64,000 nt of DNA, from NCBI GenBank assembly GCA_013350335.1, contig CM023539.1:19060223-19124222 (forward strand). Reading direction: 5' to 3'. This document shows positions 11,754 through 23,462 of the stretch, piece after piece. Positions within the stretch are counted from its first letter, which is position 1, and each line of letters begins with the position of its first letter. Both the position numbers and the translations under genes were made by a program. The DNA comes from Chimonanthus salicifolius (Eukaryota > Streptophyta > Magnoliopsida > Laurales > Calycanthaceae). The notes beneath the pieces are model-generated. The model was not told the origin of the DNA. It saw only the letters and a program-made list of their open reading frames with translations, and searched no databases.

Positions 11754-12028
11754 CCACCATGGTTGACCAAGTCAACCATGGTGGACGGCCCCCACATATA
11801 CCTACCCCACCTGCCACCTCACTTGATGAGGTGGAGGTGGGCCCCACTTGGCCATGTTATTTTAATTCCCTTGATTTTAACTTAGGTAATTTTACAATAA
11901 TTTTAATCAATTTAATTTACCTTGATCCACCTTAGTCTTCTTAATTTTATCCATGGTTGACCAAGTCAACCATGATGGTTGGTCCCACTTTCTCCTTGGT
12001 CCACATGCCACCTCAATGGGTGAGGTGG
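11754..12028 (-). repeat. U3 palindrome cluster (GTCAACC and CCACCTCA hairpins)
   Basis: At 11754-11784 two perfect 14-base arms (CCACCATGGTTGAC and its complement) flank the loop CAA. The partial copy at 11951-11975 keeps 10 pairs. CCACCTCA/TGAGGTGG hairpins lie at 11814-11834 (loop CTTGA) and 12008-12028 (loop ATGGG). The TTGACC/GGTCAA words match the W-box core bound by plant WRKY factors, so the palindrome offers two facing sites. Related pairs occur at 1983-2131 and 18795-19055, at the same place in other LTRs. Confidence 0.8.
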
Positions 12029-12590
12029 AGGTGGGCCCCATTGGCCATGTTGCCTTGGTCCATTTATCACCTAACTTAGGTGGTTTAAATTTTATTAATT
12101 GTATCCCCTTTTTTTTGGATCATCATTGGGCCCATGGCCCAATTTGATTCTTGTCTTACCCATTTATCTTAGGGCTTAGTTACCTTGGCCCATTGGGTCC
12201 CACATGGCTCTTTGACCCAAATTGACCATCTTTGACCCGATTACTTACCATTGACCAATTACATGTATCAATTCCAATTCAAGGTTTATTGGGTAACCAT
12301 TGGGCCCATGGCCCAATTAGATTCCCTCCTTTTCCACTTACCTTAGGATTTGAACCGATTTTGATCCATTGGGCCCCACATGGCTATCGGGCTCACTTGA
12401 CCATTGTTGACCCGATTAATCCTCATTGACCCATTAAATGGGTTTCATCCAATCCATGGCCCAATTGGGCTATCCTTGGGCCATTGTCCCAAAATTTGGT
12501 CCATTTGGCATTTTATTATATCAAACTTCAAATTAAAATGAATAAATGCCAATATATATATTTATCAAAAATTCGGGTTATTACAAGTTC

Positions 12591-14893
12591 AAGCTTACTT
12601 AATTGGGGCTGAATTAGGTTGGAAATGGAATTATGTAATTGAGTTAATTTTAAGTGAGTTAAGTGAGTTGAGTTTAAAAGAATGAAAAATAATTGAGTTA
12701 TGGTGAGTTGGATGGGAAGTTAATGGGACCATGAACTTAAGTGAGTGGAGTAGGTGGAGAGATGCATCTCATGAGACCCAAGTCAAGGCATACACGTTGG
12801 AGATGGGAGTTTCATCTCATGGGATGAAACTCCAAATGTATCATTAATGGGGAGGTGGACGGTTTTGTGATGTTACACAAGCCTACACAAGGCATACACG
12901 TTGGAGATGGGAGTTTCATCTCATGGGATGAAACTCCAAATAGATCATTGATGAAGGAGGTGAAGGGTTGTGGTGGTTACACAAGCTTACTCAAGGCATA
13001 ACCATAGCACATGTTGGAAGCATGGCGGGTTTCCATCTTGAGCCAAACGGTGGGAGTGTTTCATCTCATGGATGAAACCTCCAAATGGATCATTAAGGAG
13101 GGAGGTAAAAGGGCATGGGATTTACAAAGGGGTAGCACAAAAGGACATCACCCTTGGCTGAATTTCATTAAACAAGAAAAGACTAAGGGGTTGTATCTTA
13201 GACTCTCACTCTCTCCCTCTCACACAAGGCTGGCCACTCTCAAGACAAAGGGAGAACACTTGGAGTTGTTATCTTAAGTCCTCTCTCTTTCTCCCTCTCT
13301 CAAATCTATAGCTCTTGGCCGAACCACTCCAAGAGATTTTATCAAGTTCATACTCGGCCAAGGATCAAGGAGAAGTAGAGGCTAAGGAGGAAGAAGATCA
13401 AAGGAACAAGAAGGAGTGAAAGAAACCGGAGGAGTCTGGAATCGGTAAGTGCTCGATAAGATTGCATAAATAAGAAAAGATGGTCAAGGACATGGTTCTG
13501 CCATTGCATGGCCGAACCCTAATTTTTATTATGGTTAAAGACTCTATGATGGACCATAGGGTTCGGCCATGTTGTATGGCCGAACCCCATGGAAAGACAT
13601 TAAGGAATTTATATGGGTCTAAATGATCTTAAGAGAAGATGATGAGCCATGTTGTATGGCCGAACCCCATGGAAGGACATTGGTTATTTTTAATGGATTT
13701 TGAAGGATGAAAATCATAGATGTATGTGTATGATTTTAAAAGGTCTAAATGGATGTATGTATGAGAACCATCAAAGGATCAATCATGGATGTATGATGTG
13801 TTTTAATGGAAATGATGAACCATAGGGTTCGGCCATGTTGTATGGCCGAACCCCATGGAGAGAGAATGATGGATAGTTGTTGGTAATTTTAATTGATTTT
13901 GAATATGGTTAATGAGGATAAAAAAGGATGAACCTAAATGTATGGTTAAACCCCCATGAAGGGACCTTGGTTTATGGACTTAAATATTGTAATTGATTTA
14001 ATGGAGAACATGGAAATGAGACATCATGGGTTCGGCCATGGTGTATGGCCGAACCCCATGGACCATTTTAATGGGCCATTTGGAGATGTAAGCATGATTA
14101 GAAATCATTAATGGTTCTATGTTTGTGGATCAATTATGGACATAGGCATGTTTAAATGAATAAAATGTTTAGACATAGATAGAATAATGGCAAAGTTGTA
14201 AATAGGTGAAAATGATGGACCATGGGTTCGACCATGGTGTATGGCCGAACCCCATGGGGAATATTTTGTGGACTTAGGTTGTTATCAATGTTAAATAATT
14301 ATGGTATAAGTGATTAGATGTACGAATCAAAGATGGCATGATCTTGGATTTAATTTAAAGATCAAAGGATTGAAAAGAAGGGCAAAAAACCAAGGGAGTG
14401 AGGTTTGGCCATGTTGTATGGCCGAACCCCACTAAGGTGTATTTTGTGGACTTAGGGTTTAAATGATAAACTTAGTGGTGATTGAGTAATAAATCGAAAG
14501 AGGGACTAAAATCAAGTGAGTGAGGTTCGGCCATGGTGTATGGCCAAACCCCACAAAGTTGTGTTATGGACTTAGACATAATTATAAATCAAATGGAACA
14601 TGGGTTTGATTGATTGACATGTAATAAGGTAACAGGACCCCACAAGCGGTGTACGATCGGTGATCGATTTCCAGACGAAAACGTAAAGACATATTAAGTT
14701 GGTCATTGGTAGGATTCTACCTCTTTGAAACCATGGGACACGTAATATGATTTTAGTTCATGTTTTTGATGAGTTATTTTATATCAAATGTTATGTTTCA
14801 ATTATGGAAGTTTTATGCTATGATTTATACTATTACATAGCATGTGGACATTTACATCTCATGCATGACATGGGAGGGATGATTTTTAACTGG
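12591..14893 (+). mobile_element. Plus-strand LTR, 3' piece, right end missing
   Basis: This continues the LTR begun at 8041, after the second AGTTC. It has U3-like DNA with two near-identical GGAGTTTCATC hairpin units (about 12807 and 12910), a CT-rich leader (13196-13320), a donor-like ATCGGTAAGTG near 13443-13451, and GGTTCGGCCAT hairpins (13500-14555). The conserved block ending TCTACCTCTTTGAAACCATG lies at about 14711-14733. It stops at 14893 inside the ATGCATGACATGGGAGG segment, where another LTR begins. The expected acceptor-like site and GGGCGGGGCGTTACA end are absent from the window. Confidence 0.85.
13500..14555 (+). repeat. GGTTCGGCCAT hairpin cluster, plus-strand LTR
   Basis: Copies start near 13500 (partial), 13556, 13643 (partial), 13821, 14024, 14220, 14400 and 14521. 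Sense loops read GTTGT or GGTGT. The last two have GTG outer bases pairing with CAC, while the earlier ones have CCAT pairing with ATGG. The outer stem thus changes on both sides together. Confidence 0.85.
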
Positions 14894-16089
14894 TGTAACG
14901 CCCGACCCTTTTCACCGAAATCAGAGTTTATTTTTTTATTTTTGAAATAAAAGCGACAAAGGGCACGGACGTCACGACGCGAGTTAAGTCCGAGCTTCTA
15001 AAGCTCGGCCCTTAATTGGCCAACCTTACGTGTGCGTGGAACGAAGTCCACGGAGAACGGTTCACATGTAGAAGTAAGCTCGAGGAATGTTAAATTAAGT
15101 ACGGAATATTAAACTAAAATACAGAAATTGTAATAGAGACTATCCTACCAATTTTAGATAGCAGGGAAATACATCATTTAAAATACTAGATTACCTCAAA
15201 ATGAAAACATCCAAAAGTAAAGTCTAATAGCAAGAAATATAAATTATACAGTCCGACGAGCTACATTACTCAAATTACATTTCCAAAATAAATCTTAAAT
15301 AAACTAAGTAGCTCGTTTCCCCAAGCTCCTACGTCTGGCTCCCGTTTCGTCCTTCGATTCCGCTATCTCCTGCGTCATCAGCTAAGGTGGAAGTAGGGCA
15401 TTAGACAACGCACCCAGTAGGACTCCGAGTAGGGCTAACACATGGATTAGTGATTACAAGCACATAGATAATCATATAATGAAAACCATAAAATGAATGC
15501 AATGCCATGGGTGTCTTATGTCATGTGTCCCACCGATCATCCATACCATCATGATATCCCCATGTTTGCTTCTCGGTCGCCTCGACGGAGCATGGACTCC
15601 GGTTATAGCATATCAAGCTATCCTCATGTTTGCTTCTCGGTCGCCCCGATGGAGCATGGACTTCGGTTATAGCATATCAAGCTATCCCCGTGTTTACTTC
15701 TAGGTCGCCCCGACGGAGCATGGACTCCAGTTCCTTTATTTTCCCGCCCATGCCATGCATGAGATGTAATTACAATATGCTATATAGTATTTAAATCATT
15801 GTAAATGTAATATGTCATATGCCATATAATATATATAAATCATAATCTTAAAACCCATCATAAAACCAATCATATAATTACCAAAATAAATCCAGGAAAC
15901 CATCATATAACACGTAATCCATGGCTTACAAAAAAGTAGGAATCCTACCGAATACCGACTAACGTCCTTTTTCGTTTCCGTCCGATAATCCGGTCACCGA
16001 TATGCGCACCGCTTGCGACGTCCGATACCTTATTACATATTAATAATCAGTCCATGTTTTATCATATCTAAGTCCATTATCCAAGCCTT

Positions 16090-16550
16090 AGTGGGGTTCG
16101 GCCATATACCATGGCCGAACCTCACTATGTAGTTCTGTGGGTCCCATTTAATCTATCAAATATTTAAATCCCATGAGTCTAAAAACCAGCTACCCTAGGC
16201 TTTATTGAACCACACATAAGGTCATCTCTAAACACATTTAAGTCCATGGTCATCCTCCCATGGGGTTCGGCCATCTACCATGGCCGAACCCATGGTTCTT
16301 GAATTTGGCCATTATTTACGGTTTTACCACTCCTCTTCCATGGTTAAGTTCTCATTTTTATTTCTCCATTCTTAGGCCCATAATTGATCCATAGACTTGG
16401 ATCCCTTAATGACTCCTTAGCCATGACCTTAGCCACTTAATTACCCTAATCCCCATTCATTACTCACATGTATACTATCACATTTAACGCATAAATTGAC
16501 TTACAAATGGGTCATGGTTTCGGCCATACACCATGGCCGAACCCATGATG
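16090..16550 (-). repeat. GGTTCGGCCAT hairpin cluster, LTR 14894
   Basis: Three full copies lie at about 16090-16126, 16258-16296 and 16513-16550. The first has GTGGGG outer bases pairing with CCTCAC. The other two use the CATG type. Confidence 0.85.
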
Positions 16551-17400
16551 TCTTTTTCCCATTTTTACTTGGGTCTATATACATCATTAGCTCCACCATA
16601 AGTCCTTCCTTGAGGTGGTTTCCATCATGCATTCAAATCACCAATCTTTGATCATCAATTTGGTACATTTTGGTCCATCAAAACTACTAACACATCCCCC
16701 ATTATTTTTCCATCTTTTACACTCATCAACATTACGCATACATCACCATAGGGTTCAAAAGCATTCCCTCTATAAAATCTCTCCATGGTTTTCCTCATTT
16801 AAAAACCACTTAAAGAAAATCACTAATCATTCATTCATTTAAAACTTTAAAAATCATTAACCACTTAACATAGCCTCCATTCTCTAAACCCATTAAAATT
16901 CTAACACCATCACCATAAGTTCATGGTCCATCATTCATTCATGCCTTTTAAGGCCACAAAAACCATTCACATCTTCATGAATTTCCTCATTTATGATCAC
17001 TACATTTAATCATTCAAAACCTTTAAAACCATTAATCATATTCCATGGTTTCCATTCTATAAGAACCCCATTAAATCACATACATCCATGCTTACAACAA
17101 ATTTTAATACCAATGTCCTTAATGCATCTATTTATTTTTTCTTAATCTCTCCTTCCCATTTTGACCATTTCTCATTCATCTTTTGAATGGATTTTAAATC
17201 CAAGGCCCATAACAGTTTTGGCCATCATCTAAGAAATGGATTCCATTTTTAAACCATAAAAACCTAATATCTTATTTAGAGATACTTACAATCCGACGGC
17301 TCCTTCGACTTTTTTTTCTCCTCTTAGATTCCTTGGCCTTTTTCCTTCTTCTTTTCCTTGGTTGGTCGGCCAAGATGAGCTTGATCAATGGTATCCCCAA

Positions 17401-18779
17401 TGTAACGCCCCTCCCTTTCCGAGAATTCAGAGTCTAATTTTTTTTTTTTTTAAAAGTAATAATAAAACATCGAAAGAGAGCGGGCGGCGTCACGACGCGA
17501 GTTAAGTTCAGACTACCCAAGTCTGAACCTTAACTGGCCACCCATGTGTACATGGAATAGACCATGATTATGAATAGTAGTTGGTAATGGTTCTATGTTG
17601 ATTTAAAAGGTTTAAAATACCCTAATGGAGAACCATGTGGTAAAGGATAAAGGAACCATTGGGTTCGGCCAAATGTATGGCCAAACCCCATGGAGTAAGT
17701 TTGGTGGATTAAAGAAGGGACATTTAAATGCTAGTATTGATTTACTGTTACATGATAAGGTAACGGAACGTGAACGACGAGCGAGTCGTGACCGGATAAA
17801 GCCTAAGAAAGAACGGCAGCTGAAGTGATTGTTCAGTAGGTTTCCTACCTACTTGTAACCACAGTTTTTACCCAGTTTTTCTTACGAGATTCTTGTTTTA
17901 TTTTATGTGTTTCAAATGATATATTATGCATTAACAAATGGCATACAGGCATTGGCATCTCATGCATAGACATGGGATAATGAATGAGGTTCTACAGTGT
18001 TGCAATTTATGGGTTACGTCCTTCCTCGGTGGTGCAAGTCACGCCAGGAGGAGTAGCATGATGATCATAGTCACATTGGTCTCCTTAGGCGATGAGAGTC
18101 CTGCCAGGAGGACTAATACGTGATATGAATCAGTCAATGATGAAGAGATGGAAGTTGTATTGTGATTTACCTTGACGGTGCAAGGCACGTCAAATCAGCC
18201 TAACCCCATATGTAAAAACCAGTTACAAATTACCAAAATGCCCATAATTGGGTCATGGAGTCAAAAACGGGTCAAGGAGCTAAAAGTGGACCCAACGGGT
18301 CGAGTTGACTATTGTTGACCGTGTGGACCCTCAAGGGAGCTAAAATATGAGTTAAATCAGTTGAGTGGGACTGAAGTGAGTTGGAATTAAATCAAGTGGT
18401 GAGTCAACTCATGTGCATTAAATGAAATGCATTAAGTATGTGAGTTGGGTGAGTTGAGATGGAAATCTAAATGACCTTGAGTTCAAGTGAGTCAAAATGA
18501 AAATTAAAGGGGCTGTAAATCAGTGAGTTTAATGGGAATTTGAAAACGTAGCTTAGTCTCAAACCAACCAAAACAAGTCCCACACGTTGGGGACTTGTTT
18601 CCAAAACAGTGTATGATAATAGAGTTCCAATCATACCGATAAAAACTAGAAACCTTGCATGATAATAAAGATCATAATCATGCCGATTCAATGCCATGCC
18701 ATGCTATCATATGCAATGAGTCCCACCCATCACATGTACATAAAAGTACCCACCACATAGGTCTTTCGGACGCCCCGAC
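17401..18779. mobile_element. Mosaic of LTR fragments in mixed orientation
   Basis: 17401 to about 17561 is the terminal block of a minus-strand LTR (TGTAACGCCCCTCCC onward). About 17562-18200 resembles the late part of the plus-strand LTR at 32320-35891: a hairpin at 17657, a GTAGGTTTCCTACCTAC segment near 17839 and CTCCTTAGGCG hairpins near 18080. About 18200-18545 resembles the early U3 part of the same plus-strand LTR, so their order is reversed. About 18546-18779 is minus-strand LTR sequence again, similar to 32220-32330. The internal junctions are approximate. Confidence 0.6.
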
Positions 18780-19442
18780 TCTTCTCCATTAATCCACCCA
18801 TGGTTGACCAAGTCAACCATGGTGGCCAGCCCCACTAACTCCTAGCCTACCCGCCACCTCACTTGGTGAGGTGGAGGTGGACCCCATTCGGCCATGTCAC
18901 CTAGGTTTAATCAAAATTAACTTAGGTAATTCACATTAATTCACTATGATCCTCTTTAATTCCCTTTGACTTACCCATGGTTGACCAAGTCAACTATGAT
19001 GGTCTGCCCCACCTATGCCCTGGTTCACACGCCACCTCACTTGATGAGGTGGAGGTGGGCCCCACTTGGTTATGCCATCTTGATAATTTCATCACTAACT
19101 TAGGTGATTTAATTCCAATTCAATCCATTCCAACCACTTGGGTCACCATTGGGCCCATGGCCCAATTAACTTTATTTCCTACCTATTTACCTTAGAGCTT
19201 AAATCATCTTGACCCATTGGGTCCCAAATGGGTATTGGGCCCAATTTGACCATCCTTGGCCCAATTAACCATCATTGACCATTTAAATGAATTCAATCCA
19301 ATCCATGGTCCATTGGACCATACTTGGGCCTTTGCCCAAATCTTGATCCACTTAACATTTATTCCATCAAAATTCCCATTTTCCATCATTAAAATAAATA
19401 ATAGCCACATATATATTGATTTAAAAATTCCGGGCTATTACA

Positions 19443-21041
19443 CAAAGTGGCCGAACCCTATGATCCAATTTCTACCCTTTTTAGACAGCATAACCCATGA
19501 TCCAAACCCTTGGTAGATTCGGCCATACAATGGCCGGATCATATTCCCTTAACCAACTTATTTAATAAGGGATCATAGTGCACTTACCAATACTGCAACT
19601 CCTTCTGTTCTTTGACTACTTGATACTTTCTCCGGTTTGTTCTTCTGTTCCTTTCTTAGTCCTTCCTTCCTTCTCCTTTATCTGAGACTGATCTTGCTTG
19701 GAGACTCCTTGAAGTTGTTCAGCCAAGATATTGGTTTGAGAGAGAGGGAGATAGAAATTTGGTCTTGAATGAGAGTGATAAACCTTGATGCCAAACTCCT
19801 TTGCTCTATGTGTACTTTGACTTGGAAGGATCGGCCAAGGACTGATTGGAGATAGGCAACCAGCTAATGCTCTTGGTCTTGAGAGGTGAAAACATCCAAG
19901 AGAGGGAGAGAGAGAGAGAGTGAAAATGAAACCCTTTTTGGCTAATGAACTTCAGCCCAAAGTTGGCACCACATGTAACTCCCCTCCCATTCATTTCCAT
20001 TACTTATTTCATTTGGGGGTTTCCTCCAACGGTTTCTTGGCTCTTGGCTGCCCTAGATGCAACCCTTCTCCATCACTTCTCCAAGTTTGAACCCACTTGT
20101 AACTCCCATTTGTTTAATACCTTCCTTGGGTTTCATCTTTGAGATGAAACTCCCAAGGTGCCCAACGGCTCCTTAAGGTTATCTTTGGTATCTTTTCCTC
20201 CCATCATCCATCTTTCATTAACCTTGCATGTGAGGGTTTCATATTGAAATGAAACTCCCATAGGCTCCAACGGCTAGCTTTAACCTTGTGTAACCTCCAC
20301 AAGCCTACTCATCTTCCATTATTTACCCATGCGGGAGTTTCATCCAAGAGATGAAACTCCTACATGCCAACAGTTTGGTCTTAATCCATGAAACTCCTCC
20401 TTTGATTCTCCATTTGGAGTTTCATGCATGAAATAATACTCCCATGCAATTCCAACGTGTAATAGGTTTGAATTTGAAATACAACTCCTCACATTTGTAA
20501 CTCCCAAAACCGCCACCCCATTCATTTCTTATGTAGGAGTTACATGCATGGAATTGCCTCTCCATGCAGCCAACGTTTTTTCCTTGTTTTAAACATGAAA
20601 TCAAGACTCTCCACTCTCATTCACACACTTCACTTACTTACAATTAATTTAACTCTCTCAACTCAACCCATTTAACTCATCAATTTAATGCAACTCAACT
20701 CATAAATTCAAGTCAACTAAACTCCATCATTTATTTCAACTCAAACCAAACTCAAACATCTAATTAAACTCAAACCAATCAAGAATTGATCTCATCCAAT
20801 GGTTAATCATGTCCACAACGACCCATTGGGTCCCAATTGGGTCCTTTGACCCAATTAACCACTTGACCCAAATAAATGTACATTACCCATTTAATTTACT
20901 TTGATCATTATAACATGTACATTGGGTCTTATTTGAACAATGGACCCCACAATTTACTTATCTAGGGTCATATCCTTTTAATTCATAATTTCAATGGCAA
21001 TTTCATAAATATTGATATATTGCAAAATCTAGGGTATTACA
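19443..21041 (-). mobile_element. 5' part (sense) of a minus-strand LTR inside G2 integrase
   Basis: It ends CTAGGGTATTACA at 21041, directly followed by G2 integrase sequence. It resembles 61740-63325 of the LTR at 59297: an AGATTCGGCCATACAATGG hairpin near 19514, a GA-rich leader with (GA)n near 19905-19921, a donor-like TTGGTAAGTG (complement near 19583), and several GGAGTTTCAT hairpins (20139-20560). The sense 3' portion and left flank are missing; it abuts the LTR ending at 19442. Confidence 0.75.
20130..20560 (-). repeat. GGAGTTTCAT hairpin series
   Basis: Inverted repeats of the type GGAGTTTCATC-loop-GATGAAACTCC occur at about 20139-20160, 20250-20270, 20335-20362, 20413-20443 and 20534-20563, each close to an AACG or CAACGTGT word. 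Arms differ between copies. The copy at 20335 keeps 11 perfect pairs. The later ones (TTACATGCATG type) are weaker. The same class occurs at 12807, 12910 and 62060-62820. Confidence 0.7.
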
Positions 21042-21467
21042 GTAACTGTTGTTGTATGAGAATTCTACCAACGGCAAGTGATCCTCCCATCCACCCTTAA
21101 AATCTAGCATACATGCTCTCAGCATATCCTCCAGCGTCTTTATTGTCCTCTCAGACTGTCCATCAGTCTGTGGATGAAATGCTGTACTAATCAGTAAATT
21201 TGTTCCCATGGCTTCCTGCATGCTCTGCCATACTCTGCCAGTGAATAGACCATCTCTGTCAGACATAATATTCTGAGGTATACCATTCAATCTGATGATA
21301 TCCTTGATATACCGCCGACCCAAAGTCTCAGATGAATCTGTCATCTTAATAGGAATGAAATGTGCAGACTTGGTCAGTCGGTCTACCACAACCCATATCG
21401 CATCGTTGCCCTTTGTTGACTTGGTAACCCTGTAACAAAATCCATGGAAATGTGCTCCCATTTCCAT
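21042..21467 (-). pseudogene. G2 integrase catalytic core, truncated
   Basis: This remnant encodes [26 protein letters not shown] (second catalytic Asp), [13 protein letters not shown] (catalytic Glu) and ends in [10 protein letters not shown], where it meets the LTR end at 21041. The reading frame differs from the upstream integrase part; a frameshift lies near 21415-21467, just after DFVTGLP. The C-terminal integrase, chromodomain, polypurine tract and 3' LTR of G2 are absent from the window. Confidence 0.88.
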
Positions 21468-22387
21468 TCCGGCACTGGTAAGGGTTTGAGTAACCCTGGT
21501 GGCTTCTGATGTTCCGCCTTAACCTGCTGACACGTTAAGCAATGTGCTACAAATTCTGCCACATCTCTTTTGAGTCCGTGCCACCAGTAATGTCTCTTCA
21601 GGTCGTGATACATCTTGGTGCTGCCCGGATGAATAAAGAGTTTGGTCTGATGTGCCTCAACCAATAACTCTTTTATGTAGCTCTTAGGTACATAAATCCT
21701 TCCTCGGAATAGAAGACCCTGTCCTGGTTGTAACTCCCATTCCGGTATAACTTCAGCAGTAGACATCTTAGCCCAAATCTCCTCCACCTCCGGGTCTGTC
21801 TGCTGTTCCTGTTCAATCTTGGTAACCATGTTGGACCGTATGATCATATTGTATAGAGTCCCATGGTTATTGAGGTAAAGTTTAAATTCTCGAATGGTAT
21901 TCAGCATCTCCCATTCCGTCCTAATCAGACATGCCACTGATGTATGTGATAAACGGCTGAGGGCATCTGCTACCTTGTTCGCCTTGCCAGGGTGATAACG
22001 AAGTGCGAACTCATAATCCGCCAGATATTCCATCCATCTGTGCTGCTTCAAGTTGAGCTCTTTCTGATCAAACAAGTATTTCAAGCTCTTATGATCTGAA
22101 AGCACTTCAAATTTCTCTCCATAAAGGTAATGTCTCCAACTTTTGAGAGCGAAGACCACTGCGGCTAGTTCTAGATCGTGTGTAGGATAAAGACGTTCAT
22201 GAATTTTCAATGGTCTTGAGCCATAAGTCACTGCACGATTACTTTGACTGAGTGTACATCCCAGTCCTTCTCCTGAAGCATCGCATTGTATCTCATAACA
22301 CTTGCCTCTTTCCGGCAAAATTAGGATAGGAGCAGTGGTAAGTCTCATCTTCAGCTCTTCAAACTTTGATTGCACAAATCTGACCAT
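21383..22387 (-). pseudogene. G2 RNase H, linker and integrase zinc finger
   Basis: The 334-residue open frame has RNase H near residues 30-150: [40 protein letters not shown] and YHPGKANKVADALSR. These carry the acidic residues expected for gypsy RNase H. The integrase HHCC zinc finger follows ([15 protein letters not shown]). The frame then enters the core at [13 protein letters not shown], with the first catalytic Asp, and is lost in a frameshift ([12 protein letters not shown] is out of frame). The N-terminal join to RT is broken between 22387 and 22519. Confidence 0.9.
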
Positions 22388-22518
22388 TCATATTTGACTC
22401 CTTTCTGAGTGAGTCGAGTAAGTGGAGACGCTATTTTTGAGAAGTCCATGATAAATTTCCTGTAATAACCAGCCAATCCCAAAAAACTTCGAATTTCGGT
22501 TACATTCTTTGGCGCTTT

Positions 22519-23462
22519 TCAATCTCTTACTTCCGCTATCTTAGCCGGGTCCACGGCTATACCTTCTTCTGATATAACATGTCCAAAAAAGTTGACTTCA
22601 GATAGCCAAAATTCACATTTACTGGCTTTAGCATATAGTTTGTTATTCCTCAAAGTGTCCAAAACTATTCTCAGATGCTCAACATGTTCTTTCTGAGTCT
22701 TGGAGTAAATCAAAATATCATCAATGAATACAATAACAAATTGGTCCAAATAAGGACGGAAGATCCTGTTCATTAAATCCATGAACACAACCGGTGCATT
22801 GGTGAGTCCAAACGGCATGACTACAAACTCATATAGCCCATATCGCGTTCTGAAGGCTGTCTTCTCTATGTCCTCTTCCCTAACACGGATTTGGTGATAT
22901 CCGGACAACAGCTTAATCTTAGAAAAATGACTGGAACCTTTAAGTTGATCAAATAAATCATTGATCCTAGGTAGAGAGTATTTATTTCTAACCGTCAGCT
23001 GGTTCAGTTTTCGATAATCCACACACATACAGAGTGAACCATCCTTTTTCTTCACAAATAAAACTGGAGCTCCCCAAGCCGATGTACTGTTCCGAATGCA
23101 CCCCAATCTGAGCAGTTCATCAATCTGCTTCTTTAACTTGGACATCTCTGCTGGTGCCATCCGGTAATGTGGTAATGACACTGGTGCAGTGCCAGGATAA
23201 AGCTTGATTTCAAAATTGATCTCCCTCATGGGAGGCAAACTAGGGAGTTCCTTTGGAAGGACGCCCGCATAGTCCTTTACTATTTTCGGAAATTCAACCA
23301 CCGGTGCCTTGTTAATTCTGATAATGTTCAATACCAGATGATTCAACCCTTCATGCAGTCTGCTTTGTTTATCAGCACGCACCACATGTCGTTTTCCCTC
23401 GGGCGACAAAAATGTCACCCTGCGATGATAACAATCAATGTTGGCCTTAAAGCTAGCCAACC
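22519..23462 (-). pseudogene. G2 reverse transcriptase
   Basis: The 313-residue open frame covers the PR-RT linker ([14 protein letters not shown]) and [19 protein letters not shown], then [30 protein letters not shown] and the YxDD box FIDDILIYS. Motif A normally reads SKIDLRSGYHQIR in this clade. Here the catalytic Asp is Lys, so the enzyme would be inactive. The start of the frame is cut by the solo LTR at 23463. Across it, GMHWL at 27053 joins to [16 protein letters not shown] as in intact relatives. Confidence 0.92.

Larger units (their letters stand above)
8296..12585 (-). mobile_element. Solo LTR (4.3 kb) with perfect TSD AGTTC
   Basis: It starts TGTAACGCCCCGCCC and ends CGGGTTATTACA on the plus strand, flanked by AGTTC at 8291-8295 and again at 12586-12590. 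In plus order it holds the acceptor-like site near 8790-8815, three GC-rich modules with CCATG/CATGG outer stems (8985-9150), a perfect palindrome GGTAGGAATCCTACC at 9365-9379, GGTTCGGCCAT copies (9654-10957), a donor-like site near 11162, a CT-rich leader, and a palindrome-rich U3 (11754-12028). Open frames here overlap repeats and are not genes. Confidence 0.95.
14894..19442 (-). mobile_element. Rearranged LTR at the join of two nests
   Basis: It starts TGTAACGCCCGACCC at 14894 and ends CGGGCTATTACA at 19442. The parts 14894-17400 and 18780-19442 align in order with the LTR at 8296-12585: GC-rich modules with CATGG stems at 15560-15735, hairpins at 16090-16550, donor-like site near 17284, GTCAACC palindromes at 18795 and 18974. 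The flanks are ACTGG on the left and AAAGT on the right, so they share no target duplication. Left of it is a plus-strand LTR; right of it is a minus-strand LTR of another subfamily. This points to recombination between two separate insertions. The centre (17401-18779) is foreign. Confidence 0.7.

Noticed and set aside
13556..14555. Hairpins as microRNA precursors
   Set aside because: Arms of 10-15 pairs are too short for a plant microRNA precursor. Small-RNA production remains possible but is not shown by sequence.
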